Assembly: GCA_964481005.1 (NCBI GenBank)
Contig: CAYZRY010000002.1
Location: 23,282 to 87,281, forward strand
Direction of reading: 5' to 3'
Length of the DNA: 64,000 nt
DNA from: CAYZRY01 sp964481005
GTDB lineage: Bacteria > Bacillota_I > Bacilli_A > RF39 > UBA660
Shown: positions 31,032-39,325 of the stretch, piece by piece
Layout of the letters: each line of letters starts with the position of its first letter
How positions within the stretch are numbered: the stretch's first letter is position 1
Made by a program: the position numbers and the translations under genes
Notes under the pieces: generated by a model
Database searches by the model: none
The model's input: the letters and a program-made list of their open reading frames with translations, nothing else
Told to the model about the DNA's origin: nothing

Positions 31032-34000
31032 TGACTATATTTAGTAGAGAAAAAATCTTAAATAGTAAAAAAGACATCTGTATATCTAGTGTTACAGATG
31101 AGTTTTTTTGTCTACTAATATCCGAAATATTTAAAGAGAAAAAAGAAAACATTGTCATTGTCAGTTCAACATTATACGAAGCTAGTAAACTATATAATAT
31201 ATTCAATAATTATAATGTAGATGTACTATTTTTTCCGATGGATGATTTTATTAGTAGTCGTTCGATTGCAGCTAGTCCTGAGCTTAGAATAAACAGGTTA
31301 GAGACAATAAAGAAGATAAATCCCAAAGAAAAACAAATATTAATTACTCATCTTGATGGATATGTTAAACCCCTTCCAAATAGTAGCAATTATAAAGAAG
31401 CCGTTATTAAGATCAAAAAAGGAAATAATATAGAGCGTGAAGATTTTATTAGTAAGATGACTGATTTAGGTTATACACGTGAAACATTTGTTAGTAAAAC
31501 AGGCGAGATGGCTATCAGGGGATATGTAATAGATATTTTCCCAGTAGATGAAGAAAGGCCAGTTCGTCTTGAGTTTTTCGGAGATGAAGTTGAATCTATC
31601 CGCTTTTTTGATGAAAACGACCAAAAGACTATCACTGAGCTAGAAGAAATAGTTATTTATCCAAGTAACGAAATACATAACATCGACAAAGAAGCTACAA
31701 TAGCTGATTATTTTGATGAGAAAATAACTGTTTTTAAAGATTATAACTTCATAGAAATAGCTAATAAAAAACTAGTCGAAGATGTATTTAACTATCAAAA
31801 AAATAACGATATTAAAGAAAAGTTAATCGAAGACTTTTTCTCGATAAAGAAAAACCAAATAATATATTACGATTCGATTGATAATTACAACAAAAGAAAA
31901 GATGTCGAAGAGTTTATTTTCGATATTAAATCTGCTCCTAGTTTTAACGAAGATTTAATTGAAATTAGATCATATTTTGATCATCAAATTAGAAATGATA
32001 AAACTATTCTACTTTGCTTAAACGAAAGACAATCTATTAATATTACTAAAGAGTTCAAAGATATTAATAAAATAGATAGTTTCTCTAAAATTAAAAAGAA
32101 TAAAATTAATTTAATGTATGCACCTATCAAACAAGGTTTTATATATTCTAACTTAATTGTTCTAACTGAAAAAGAACTATATAAGCAGAGTGTTAAGCAA
32201 AATAATAAGTATAAGAGTAAGTTTAAGTATTCTACCAAAATAAATAGTTTAGATAATCTTGAAATTGGTGATTATGTCGTTCATCAAGCTCATGGGATAG
32301 GTATTTATAACGGTATTAAAACAATCAGTAAAAACAAAGTATTAAAAGACTATATCGAAGTTTTATATTTGGCTAACGATAAGCTTTATATACCAGTTGA
32401 AAAAATAGATTTATTAACTAAGTTTTCTCCTAAAGAAGGTTTTGTTGCTAAAATACATCGTTTAGGTGGAACAGAATGGGCAAAGACTAAACAACGCATA
32501 AGGAATAAAGTTAAAGATATTGCTGCGGAGTTAATTCGTCTTTATGCTAAAAGAAAAGAAGCTAAAGGTTTTGCTTTTAGTCCAGATGGACAATGGCAAG
32601 AGTCTTTTGAAGCTGAATTTTTTCACGATGCAACAAATGATCAACTCCTTGTCAGTAAACAAATTAAAGAAGATATGGAAAGTTCTAATCCGATGGATAG
32701 ATTACTATGTGGTGATGTTGGTTATGGTAAAACCGAAGTAGCCTTTAGAGCGATGTTTAAAGCTGTTTATGACGGGAAACAAGTTATGTACTTATGTCCA
32801 ACTACTATTCTATCTAATCAGCAGTACAAATCAGCTTTAGAACGTTTTTCAAATTATCCAGTAAACATAGCTTTGTTAAATCGTTTTGTTAGTGCTAAAG
32901 AGACAAAAAAAGTAATCGAAGATTATAAAAATAAAAAAATAGATATTCTTTTTGGAACACACAGACTATTAAGTGACGATGTCAAAGCTGCTGATTTAGG
33001 TTTGTTGATAATTGATGAAGAACAACGTTTTGGAGTTACACACAAAGAAAAGATAAAAAGTTTAAAAGAAAACATCGATGTACTTACTTTAAGTGCAACC
33101 CCTATTCCTAGAACATTGCAGATGTCGCTTATGGGTATTAGAAATCTTTCTTTAATTGAAACACCACCGACCAATAGATATCCAATTCAGACATATGTTA
33201 TCGAAGAAAGTGACGAACTGATCAGAGATAGTATATATAAAGAAATGTCTCGTGGTGGACAAGTATTTGTTTTATATAATAAAGTCGAAGACATTGAACA
33301 AAAACAAGCTAAATTGGAAAAATTAGTACCTGATGCTAAAATAATCAATGCTCATGGACAATTAAGTAAACTCGAACTAGAAAATAGAATGAACAGTTTC
33401 ATCGAAGGAGACTACGATGTATTACTTTGTACTACCATTATTGAAACAGGTATCGATATACCTAACGTCAATACTTTGATTGTTCTAAATGCTGATCGTT
33501 TTGGACTAAGTCAGTTATACCAAATAAGAGGACGTGTTGGTCGAAGTGACAAAGTAGCCTATGCCTTTTTGATGTACAACCCAAATAAAGTTTTAACTGA
33601 ACAAGCAGTTAAACGCTTATCAGTTATCAAAGAATTCACTGAACTCGGTAGTGGTTTTAAAATTGCAAGTAGAGATTTATCTATCCGCGGTGCCGGAGAT
33701 ATTTTAGGTAGTGAGCAAGCTGGTTTCATCGACACGGTGGGAATTGATTTATATCTCCAAATTCTCGATGAAGAAGTTAAGCGCATGCAAGGAGTGGAAG
33801 TTCCAACTGAGGAAACAGATGTAATAGAACAACCTTTCCTCGAAGTTACAACCCATATCAAAGATGATTATACTGACGAAGATGATGTCAAAATTGAAAT
33901 ACATAAACTTATTAGCACTATCGATTCGATGGATAAACTAAATGAAGTAGCCAAAGAAATAAAAGATCGCTTTGGAAAGTTTGATGAAGACATCGAAATA

Positions 34001-34273
34001 TACATGTATCAAGAACTATTTGAAAACCTAGCTAAGAAGATCAATTTGTACAAAGTTAAACAAAGTGATAAGAATATCGAGTTAATTTTAAATGATCTAA
34101 TGAGCAAAAATATCGAAGGAAGTAGGCTTTTTGAACTAGTATATCGTATCAATAGAAATTTCAGATTGAAGTTCTATCACAATCGAATTAGTATTATTCT
34201 AGATATTCACGATTTAGAAAAACATTACATATATTACTTAGTTGACTTATTCTTACAGTTACAAACACTCTAA
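31031..34273 (+). CDS. mfd: Transcription-repair coupling factor Mfd
   Basis: DNA translocase that removes stalled RNA polymerase and recruits UvrA. It has 1080 residues, about 100 shorter than B. subtilis. The UvrB-like N-terminal part includes TRETFVSKTGEMAIRGYVIDIFP. The RNAP-interaction domain is IGDYVVHQAHGIGIYNGI. Helicase motifs are GDVGYGKTEVAFRA, DEEQRFGVTHKEK, TATPIPRTLQMS-type LSATPIPRTLQMSL and QIRGRVGRSDKVAYAF. The TRCF domain closes it. Last gene of the dnaX operon. Confidence 0.97.
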   Translation: MTIFSREKILNSKKDICISSVTDEFFCLLISEIFKEKKENIVIVSSTLYEASKLYNIFNNYNVDVLFFPMDDFISSRSIAASPELRINRLETIKKINPKEKQILITHLDGYVKPLPNSSNYKEAVIKIKKGNNIEREDFISKMTDLGYTRETFVSKTGEMAIRGYVIDIFPVDEERPVRLEFFGDEVESIRFFDENDQKTITELEEIVIYPSNEIHNIDKEATIADYFDEKITVFKDYNFIEIANKKLVEDVFNYQKNNDIKEKLIEDFFSIKKNQIIYYDSIDNYNKRKDVEEFIFDIKSAPSFNEDLIEIRSYFDHQIRNDKTILLCLNERQSINITKEFKDINKIDSFSKIKKNKINLMYAPIKQGFIYSNLIVLTEKELYKQSVKQNNKYKSKFKYSTKINSLDNLEIGDYVVHQAHGIGIYNGIKTISKNKVLKDYIEVLYLANDKLYIPVEKIDLLTKFSPKEGFVAKIHRLGGTEWAKTKQRIRNKVKDIAAELIRLYAKRKEAKGFAFSPDGQWQESFEAEFFHDATNDQLLVSKQIKEDMESSNPMDRLLCGDVGYGKTEVAFRAMFKAVYDGKQVMYLCPTTILSNQQYKSALERFSNYPVNIALLNRFVSAKETKKVIEDYKNKKIDILFGTHRLLSDDVKAADLGLLIIDEEQRFGVTHKEKIKSLKENIDVLTLSATPIPRTLQMSLMGIRNLSLIETPPTNRYPIQTYVIEESDELIRDSIYKEMSRGGQVFVLYNKVEDIEQKQAKLEKLVPDAKIINAHGQLSKLELENRMNSFIEGDYDVLLCTTIIETGIDIPNVNTLIVLNADRFGLSQLYQIRGRVGRSDKVAYAFLMYNPNKVLTEQAVKRLSVIKEFTELGSGFKIASRDLSIRGAGDILGSEQAGFIDTVGIDLYLQILDEEVKRMQGVEVPTEETDVIEQPFLEVTTHIKDDYTDEDDVKIEIHKLISTIDSMDKLNEVAKEIKDRFGKFDEDIEIYMYQELFENLAKKINLYKVKQSDKNIELILNDLMSKNIEGSRLFELVYRINRNFRLKFYHNRISIILDIHDLEKHYIYYLVDLFLQLQTL

Positions 34274-34327
34274 ATGATTGACCATAAGACCCAATTTTGC
34301 TAGTATTATCATAGAAAGGCTAAATTC

Positions 34328-34993
34328 ATGGATGAAAGTATAAAGAAACAATTTGAAACAAAAAACTATGAAATACTGACTAATAAGTTAAAGATAGACT
34401 TAAATAATAACAGTGACTCTTTAAATAAAACCATCGAAAACATCGTTGATTTGCATCTTACGAAGCTTGAAAAAAGCCTTGCAAACATTTTGAAAAACAG
34501 TGATACAGCGAATGACAGTAATAAAATAAATGAGTATTTTAACGAAGAAAAAGACATATTAAAAACAATTATGCTTGAGAAAGTTCAACAACGAAGAGAT
34601 GTTATCTTAAAATTCTTTGAAAAAGATGAGACAGCAGAATTCTTAGAAAAGTATTTTGATACCATTGATCAAAGTCGCAAAGAATTTGATGAACAAATAA
34701 GATCAACATTAAATGAAGAGATACTTACCAGCTTCACTAATAAAATAAGAACTTCATGTACTTTTAAAGATGAAGAGGGAAAAAATGTTGTTACTTCGAT
34801 AATTGTCAGTGGTTTGCAACAGCCACTAATCGAAGGAGCAAGTGATAATAATGAATTACGTTCAAATAACTTAAAGAACTTCGCTAAAGATTCATACAAT
34901 TATTATTTAGAGTTAAACCGTGTTACAACAGATACTTATGAAGATGATGAGCTAGTTAAGGAAAAGAAAAAAAATATTGATAATATTGCGTAA
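34328..34993 (+). CDS. Uncharacterised helical protein
   Basis: A 221-residue soluble protein beginning MDESIKKQFETKNYEILTNK. It is rich in Glu, Lys, Asn and Asp with long predicted helices, and has no signal peptide or membrane segment. It has a single Cys, in TSCTFKDEEGKN. I recognise no domain. A possible promoter precedes it (TTGACC at 34278 and TATTAT near 34304, spacing about 20 bp). It occupies the mfd-metG gap, where B. subtilis has spoVT and others. AAAGG is the ribosome-binding site. Confidence 0.7.
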   Translation: MDESIKKQFETKNYEILTNKLKIDLNNNSDSLNKTIENIVDLHLTKLEKSLANILKNSDTANDSNKINEYFNEEKDILKTIMLEKVQQRRDVILKFFEKDETAEFLEKYFDTIDQSRKEFDEQIRSTLNEEILTSFTNKIRTSCTFKDEEGKNVVTSIIVSGLQQPLIEGASDNNELRSNNLKNFAKDSYNYYLELNRVTTDTYEDDELVKEKKKNIDNIA

Positions 34994-35005
34994 TAATGAT
35001 AATCT
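34977..35005 (+). promoter_or_regulatory. Candidate promoter of metG
   Basis: TTGATA (34977-34982), 17 bp, TAATCT (35000-35005) with TGA in front of the -10. It overlaps the end of the unknown gene and predicts a leader of about 88 nt. Confidence 0.55.
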
Positions 35006-35048
35006 AATGGGGATTAAATTATTATAGATCAAATATTTAATTGCTATC

Positions 35049-35081
35049 AAACACGATGGGTCACATGATCTGATCGTGTTT
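35049..35081 (+). promoter_or_regulatory. Strong hairpin in the metG leader
   Basis: AAACACGAT/ATCGTGTTT, a 9-bp stem with a 15-nt loop, followed by a few U residues and then the metG ribosome-binding site AAGGTG. It may be a terminator for the upstream gene or an attenuator for metG. No T-box or S-box signature is seen. Confidence 0.5.
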
Positions 35082-35099
35082 TATTAAGAAGGTGAAATT

Positions 35100-36644
35100 A
35101 TGGAAAAATATTACATTACAACGTCAATTGCATATACTTCAGGAAAGCCACATATAGGTAATACTTATGAGGCTATTTTAGCTGATGCAATTGCTAGATA
35201 TAAGAGATTTCAAGGATATGATGTATACTTGCAGACTGGAACTGATGAACATGGAGAAAAAATAGCTGAGAAGGCTAAAGCTAACGGTTTAGATCCTCAG
35301 ACATTTGTCGATAATGTAAGCGGTCAGTTAAGAGCTATTTGGGATTTAGTTGGAACAAGTTATGACAGTTTTGTCAGAACTACTGATCCTCATCATAAAG
35401 AGGTAGTTCAACATATCTTTAAAAAACTTTATGATCAAGGAGATATTTATCTAGGTAAATACGAAGGACACTACTGCTTACCTTGTGAAGCATTCTTTAC
35501 TAAGAGTCAAGTAGAAGATGGAAAATGTCCGGATTGTGGAGCAGAAGTCACATTTAAAAGTGAAGATGCCTACTTTTTAAGACTTAGTAAATATCAAGAT
35601 AGATTGATTGAACACATCGAAAAGAATCCGGATTTTATTAAACCGGAATCACGTAAAAATGAAATGATTAAAAACTTTCTAGAACCAGGATTGCAAGATT
35701 TATGTGTATCTAGAACTAGTTTTGATTGGGGTGTACCAGTTGATTTTGCACCTGGGCATGTAGTTTATGTTTGGATAGATGCATTAAGTAACTATATAAC
35801 TAACATTGGTTATGATGTCGACTCTTCAACAGATCAATTTAAAAAATTATGGCCAGCTGATCTTCATCTAATTGGAAAAGATATCATTAGATTCCATACA
35901 ATCTATTGGCCGATAATACTGATGGCTCTAGGTCTAGAATTACCTAAACAAGTTTATGGTCATCCATGGCTTTTAGCAGGTAATGATAAGATGAGTAAAT
36001 CTAAAGGTAATTTAATGTATGCCGATGATTTAGTCGAACTTTTTGGTAAAGATGCAATTAGATACTATGTATTAAACGAAATACCATATGCAAACGATGG
36101 GGTTATAACCTATGATTTATTAATTGAAAGAACAAATAGTGATTTAGCTAATAACTTAGGTAACTTAGTTAATCGTAGTATTTCGATGGGACATAAATAT
36201 TTTGGTGGAAACATCCAAAAAAGCAATGTAGCTACTGCGTATGATGAAGAACTAATTAATAAAATTAATGAACTTGGTTCAAAAGTTGATGAAAAAGTTA
36301 ACAATCTCGAAATAGCTAATGCGCTTGAACTTATATTTGATTTACTTCACAGTGGAAATAAATATATAGATTTAACTGAGCCTTGGGTACTTGCTAAAGA
36401 TGAAACTAAAAAAGAAGAGCTTCAGACAGTATTATATAATTTGCTTGAACTTATTCGCGTTTCAGCAGTTTATTTAGAACCGTTCTTACCAGATACTGGA
36501 GCAAGCATATTCAAACAGTTAGCTACTGAAAATAAAAATACAAAGTATGCCGAAGATAATAGTTACAACCTTGGTGAAGCAACTCCTTTATTTATGAGAA
36601 TAGATAAAGAAAAGAAACTAAAAGAAATACATGGCGATGAATAA
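35100..36644 (+). CDS. metG: Methionyl-tRNA synthetase
   Basis: Class I synthetase charging tRNA-Met. It has 514 residues. The HIGH-type motif is GKPHIGNTYEAI. The zinc knuckle is CLPCEAFFTKSQVEDGKCPDCG, and the KMSKS loop is NDKMSKSKGN. The C-terminal EMAPII-like tRNA-binding domain, present in Bacillus MetG (about 650 aa), is absent. tatD overlaps its 3' end by 14 bp. Confidence 0.97.
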   Translation: MEKYYITTSIAYTSGKPHIGNTYEAILADAIARYKRFQGYDVYLQTGTDEHGEKIAEKAKANGLDPQTFVDNVSGQLRAIWDLVGTSYDSFVRTTDPHHKEVVQHIFKKLYDQGDIYLGKYEGHYCLPCEAFFTKSQVEDGKCPDCGAEVTFKSEDAYFLRLSKYQDRLIEHIEKNPDFIKPESRKNEMIKNFLEPGLQDLCVSRTSFDWGVPVDFAPGHVVYVWIDALSNYITNIGYDVDSSTDQFKKLWPADLHLIGKDIIRFHTIYWPIILMALGLELPKQVYGHPWLLAGNDKMSKSKGNLMYADDLVELFGKDAIRYYVLNEIPYANDGVITYDLLIERTNSDLANNLGNLVNRSISMGHKYFGGNIQKSNVATAYDEELINKINELGSKVDEKVNNLEIANALELIFDLLHSGNKYIDLTEPWVLAKDETKKEELQTVLYNLLELIRVSAVYLEPFLPDTGASIFKQLATENKNTKYAEDNSYNLGEATPLFMRIDKEKKLKEIHGDE

Positions 36645-37395
36645 AATATTTGATACACATTGTCATTTGAGTAGCGATGACTACGATAATCTAGAAGAAA
36701 TTGTTACTAGAACAGTCGAAGATAAAGTTACGATGATAGCTAGCTGTAGTGATCCTTTATCAGAAAAAGAAGGTAAAGAGTTTGCTGAAAAATACCCAGG
36801 AAGTATATATTTAACAATAGGATATCATCCATCGACTTTAGATGTTAACAGTGATGATTTAACCCGTATTAGTAATTGGGCTAAAACAGATAAAAATGTT
36901 ATTGCTATTGGTGAAATAGGTTTAGATTATTACTGGAAACCATATGATGAATCTTATCAGCAAGAGTTGTTTGAAAAACAATTAAGTATGGCCAAGAAGT
37001 TAAACTTGCCTGTAGTAATTCACTCGAGAGATGCTACAAAACAGACAATTGATACACTAAAAAAATACGATTTAAAGGGTGTTATTCACTGTTTTACGGG
37101 GTCGATTGAAACAGCCAGAGAGTATATTAAACTAGGATTTTATCTAGGTATAGGCGGCGTAGTAACATTTAAAAATGCTGGTCTTCAAGAAACAGTGAGA
37201 CAATTACCAATTGAAAGCATAGTTCTTGAAACGGATTCACCGTACCTTGCACCAGAACCATATCGAGGAAAAAAGAATGAACCTCGAAATGTTCGATTAG
37301 TAGCTAAGAAAATAGCTGAACTTAAAGGGCTATCAACCGAGGAAGTAATCGAAATTACCAATAAAAATACTATACAATTATTTGACTTGAACTAA
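36631..37395 (+). CDS. tatD: TatD-family metal-dependent hydrolase/DNase
   Basis: TIM-barrel nuclease with two metal sites. It has 254 residues. Metal ligands are in FDTHCHLSSD, GEIGLDYYW, VIHSRDA, GVIHCFTGS and LETDSPYLAPEPYRGKKNEP. It overlaps metG, so it is translationally coupled. The start may be ATG36631 or ATG36637 (MNKIFDTHCH); neither has a clear Shine-Dalgarno. The metG-tatD order is standard in Bacilli. Confidence 0.95.
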   Translation: MAMNKIFDTHCHLSSDDYDNLEEIVTRTVEDKVTMIASCSDPLSEKEGKEFAEKYPGSIYLTIGYHPSTLDVNSDDLTRISNWAKTDKNVIAIGEIGLDYYWKPYDESYQQELFEKQLSMAKKLNLPVVIHSRDATKQTIDTLKKYDLKGVIHCFTGSIETAREYIKLGFYLGIGGVVTFKNAGLQETVRQLPIESIVLETDSPYLAPEPYRGKKNEPRNVRLVAKKIAELKGLSTEEVIEITNKNTIQLFDLN

Positions 37396-37410
37396 TAATT
37401 GTGATAGTAT
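37382..37410 (+). promoter_or_regulatory. Promoter of the 3D-domain gene
   Basis: TTGACT (37382-37387), 17 bp, TAGTAT (37405-37410) with TGA before the -10, overlapping the tatD stop. Confidence 0.75.
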
Positions 37411-37436
37411 TTTTTTATACAATAAATGAGGGTAAT

Positions 37437-38057
37437 ATGAGTAAAAGATTATTAATGTTTAAGAAAATGTTCCTATACACCGCCTATGTTACCTTGGTAA
37501 TTAGCATAGTGCTTGGTGGTTATAAAGTAGAATCGTATAAAGTTTATAATTCTAGTGGAAGTAAGTATTTAACTTCATTCCATTTAGCTAAGAATAACAT
37601 TGAAGTTTCACAAGTAGCAAATACGGTAGTAGCGCCAGTAGTAGCACCTATTGCAACAGCGCCAGTAGCGGTATCGACAATGGCTGATGTAGCACTTAGA
37701 GCTAAAGCAGGGCAAGTTACTTTTAAAGGAACAATGACAGGTTATGGACCAGATTGTCTTGGTTGTAGCGGAATAGTTGCTTGTTCACCTAGAAGAGATG
37801 TCCGTGGTGGCAATATCTACGTAGATCATCAAACATATGGTAGAATGCGTATTGTTGCAGCCGATAGACGCGTTCCATGTGGCAGTGTTGTTCAAGTAGC
37901 AGGTGTTCGTGGTAGCGAACCGTTCTATGCAATTGTCTTAGATCGTGGTGGAGCAATTAAAGAAACATTATTTGATCTTTTATTTAATTCAGATGCCGAA
38001 GCAAAATACTTCGGTAGACAAACAGTAACATATAAAACAGTCCGTTGGGGATGGTAA
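37437..38057 (+). CDS. Secreted 3D (double-psi barrel) domain protein, YabE/YuiC-like
   Basis: 206 residues from ATG37437 (GAGGGT upstream). A basic start and hydrophobic helix (about residues 8-30, MFLYTAYVTLVISIVLGG) form a signal or anchor. An Ala/Pro/Val-rich spacer follows at about 60-85. The C-terminal barrel has TGYGPDC, GNIYVDHQTYG, VAADRRVPCGSVVQV and AIVLDRGGAI. The 3D family includes wall-lytic transglycosylase-like enzymes. It occupies the yabE position between tatD and ksgA. rnmV, usual here, is missing. Confidence 0.85.
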   Translation: MSKRLLMFKKMFLYTAYVTLVISIVLGGYKVESYKVYNSSGSKYLTSFHLAKNNIEVSQVANTVVAPVVAPIATAPVAVSTMADVALRAKAGQVTFKGTMTGYGPDCLGCSGIVACSPRRDVRGGNIYVDHQTYGRMRIVAADRRVPCGSVVQVAGVRGSEPFYAIVLDRGGAIKETLFDLLFNSDAEAKYFGRQTVTYKTVRWGW

Positions 38058-38083
38058 ACTTATACTTAGGTATAAGTTTTTTA
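38058..38083 (+). terminator. Terminator after the 3D-domain gene
   Basis: ACTTATAC/GTATAAGT stem with loop TTAG, then a U run (38077-38082). Confidence 0.9.
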
Positions 38084-38091
38084 TTTGGTTA

Positions 38092-38100
38092 TGATATAAT
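38092..38100 (+). promoter_or_regulatory. Extended -10 promoter of ksgA
   Basis: TGATATAAT with TATAAT at 38095-38100, about 15 bp ahead of the start codon. Confidence 0.55.
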
Positions 38101-38115
38101 TTATTTGGTGATTTT

Positions 38116-38904
38116 ATGAATGGACATAAATTTAAAAAGAAATTAGGACAAAACTTCTTAAAAGATAATAATATATCAAATAAGATAGTTAATTTAGTTA
38201 ATCTAAACAAAGATTCATTAGTAATAGAAGTAGGACCAGGAAGTGGAGCACTGACTAAATTACTTTCAGCTAGAGCTAAAGTTTTAGCTTATGAAATTGA
38301 TTTAGATTTAAAAGAAGGCTTAGAGAAGCAATTTGTATCTAGCGATGTAGCTTTTATATTTGATGATTTTTTAAATAGAGATATTACCAAAGATATAGCA
38401 AGCATTGATTATTATAATCTTTTCTTTGTGGCTAATCTTCCTTATTACATTACGACTCCGATTATTGAAAAAATAATCGATTCGAATCTAAACTTTGACA
38501 AAATAGTTATCATGGTTCAAAAAGAAGTAGCAGAGCGTTTTGCTTCGCCAGTGTCGACTAAAAGTTATTCGTCAATCACAGTCTATCTAAACTATCATTT
38601 TGATATCAAACAAGAGTTTATTGTACCTGCTACTTGCTTCTATCCAAGGCCTAACGTCGATAGCGCTATTATTAGTTTGAATCCTAAAGAAAATCGTCGC
38701 AGAGCTAAGAATGAAGAACATTTTTATAAATTAGTCAAAGATGCTTTTGTCCATAAACGCAAGAATATTAAAAACAATCTTTTTGCCTATGATATGAAAC
38801 TGATCGAAGAGTATTTACTAAGTAAAAAATTAGAGCTTTCAGTCAGAGCAGAACAACTAACTTTGGATAATTTTATCGATATCTCTGATATACTTTCAGC
38901 ATAA
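38116..38904 (+). CDS. ksgA: 16S rRNA dimethyladenosine transferase KsgA/RsmA
   Basis: Dimethylates A1518 and A1519 of 16S rRNA late in 30S assembly. It has 262 residues. SAM motif GPGSGALTKLL follows KKKLGQNFLKDNNI; the catalytic motif is NLPYYITTPIIEK. The C-terminal VHKRKNIKNNLF is typical. The weak GGTGATTTT site precedes the ATG. Confidence 0.97.
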   Translation: MNGHKFKKKLGQNFLKDNNISNKIVNLVNLNKDSLVIEVGPGSGALTKLLSARAKVLAYEIDLDLKEGLEKQFVSSDVAFIFDDFLNRDITKDIASIDYYNLFFVANLPYYITTPIIEKIIDSNLNFDKIVIMVQKEVAERFASPVSTKSYSSITVYLNYHFDIKQEFIVPATCFYPRPNVDSAIISLNPKENRRRAKNEEHFYKLVKDAFVHKRKNIKNNLFAYDMKLIEEYLLSKKLELSVRAEQLTLDNFIDISDILSA

Positions 38905-38914
38905 TATAAAAGAG

Positions 38915-38943
38915 TTGACTTTTAATATAATATAAAATAGAAT
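38915..38943 (+). promoter_or_regulatory. Promoter of spoVG
   Basis: TTGACT (38915-38920), 17 bp, TAGAAT (38938-38943), about 40 bp ahead of spoVG. Confidence 0.75.
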
Positions 38944-38982
38944 AAACTTATAAAGTTTTAACTTTAAGAGGGAGGATACTGT

Positions 38983-39270
38983 ATGAAGATTACATCAGTA
39001 AACGTTCGTAAAATCGATAAGGAAAATTCACGTATGAAAGGAATTGCTTCTATATTGTTAGATGAAGCATTTGCTGTTCACGATATTCGTATTATCGAGG
39101 GAGATAACGGACTGTTCATAGCTATGCCAAGTAGAAAAACTCAAAGTGGTGGGTACAGAGACATAGCTCACCCAATCAACCAAGAGGTGAGATCTGAGTT
39201 TGAAAAAGCTATTTTAGAAGCTTATGAAACCGCTGAAGATCCAAAATCTGAAGACGAAGACGAAGAATAA
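38983..39270 (+). CDS. spoVG: SpoVG family regulator
   Basis: Small nucleic-acid-binding regulator, conserved also in non-sporulating Firmicutes. It has 95 residues. The N-terminus KITSVNVRKIDKENSRMKGIA and the stretch FIAMPSRKTQSGGYRDIAHPI are family signatures. An acidic tail (PKSEDEDEE) closes it. GGGAGG is the ribosome-binding site. It is monocistronic, with its own promoter and terminator. Confidence 0.96.
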   Translation: MKITSVNVRKIDKENSRMKGIASILLDEAFAVHDIRIIEGDNGLFIAMPSRKTQSGGYRDIAHPINQEVRSEFEKAILEAYETAEDPKSEDEDEE

Positions 39271-39276
39271 AATAAT

Positions 39277-39299
39277 AAAAGCAAGTGATACTTGCTTTT
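39277..39299 (+). terminator. Terminator of spoVG
   Basis: AAAAGCAAG/CTTGCTTTT stem (39277-39299), 5-nt loop, with U residues at the base. Confidence 0.7.
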
Positions 39300-39325
39300 A
39301 AAAATCAAAAATATAGGAGGGTAAT

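Noticed and set aside
31034..34200. Long ORFs in other frames across mfd, gyrA, ychF and other large genes
   Set aside because: They lie within well-supported genes, have no ribosome-binding sites, and show low-complexity Ser/Leu/Phe-rich translations typical of antisense frames in AT-rich coding DNA.
35040..35099. T-box or SAM riboswitch ahead of metG
   Set aside because: The leader is too short and lacks the T-box TGGNACCGCG-type bulge and the S-box core.
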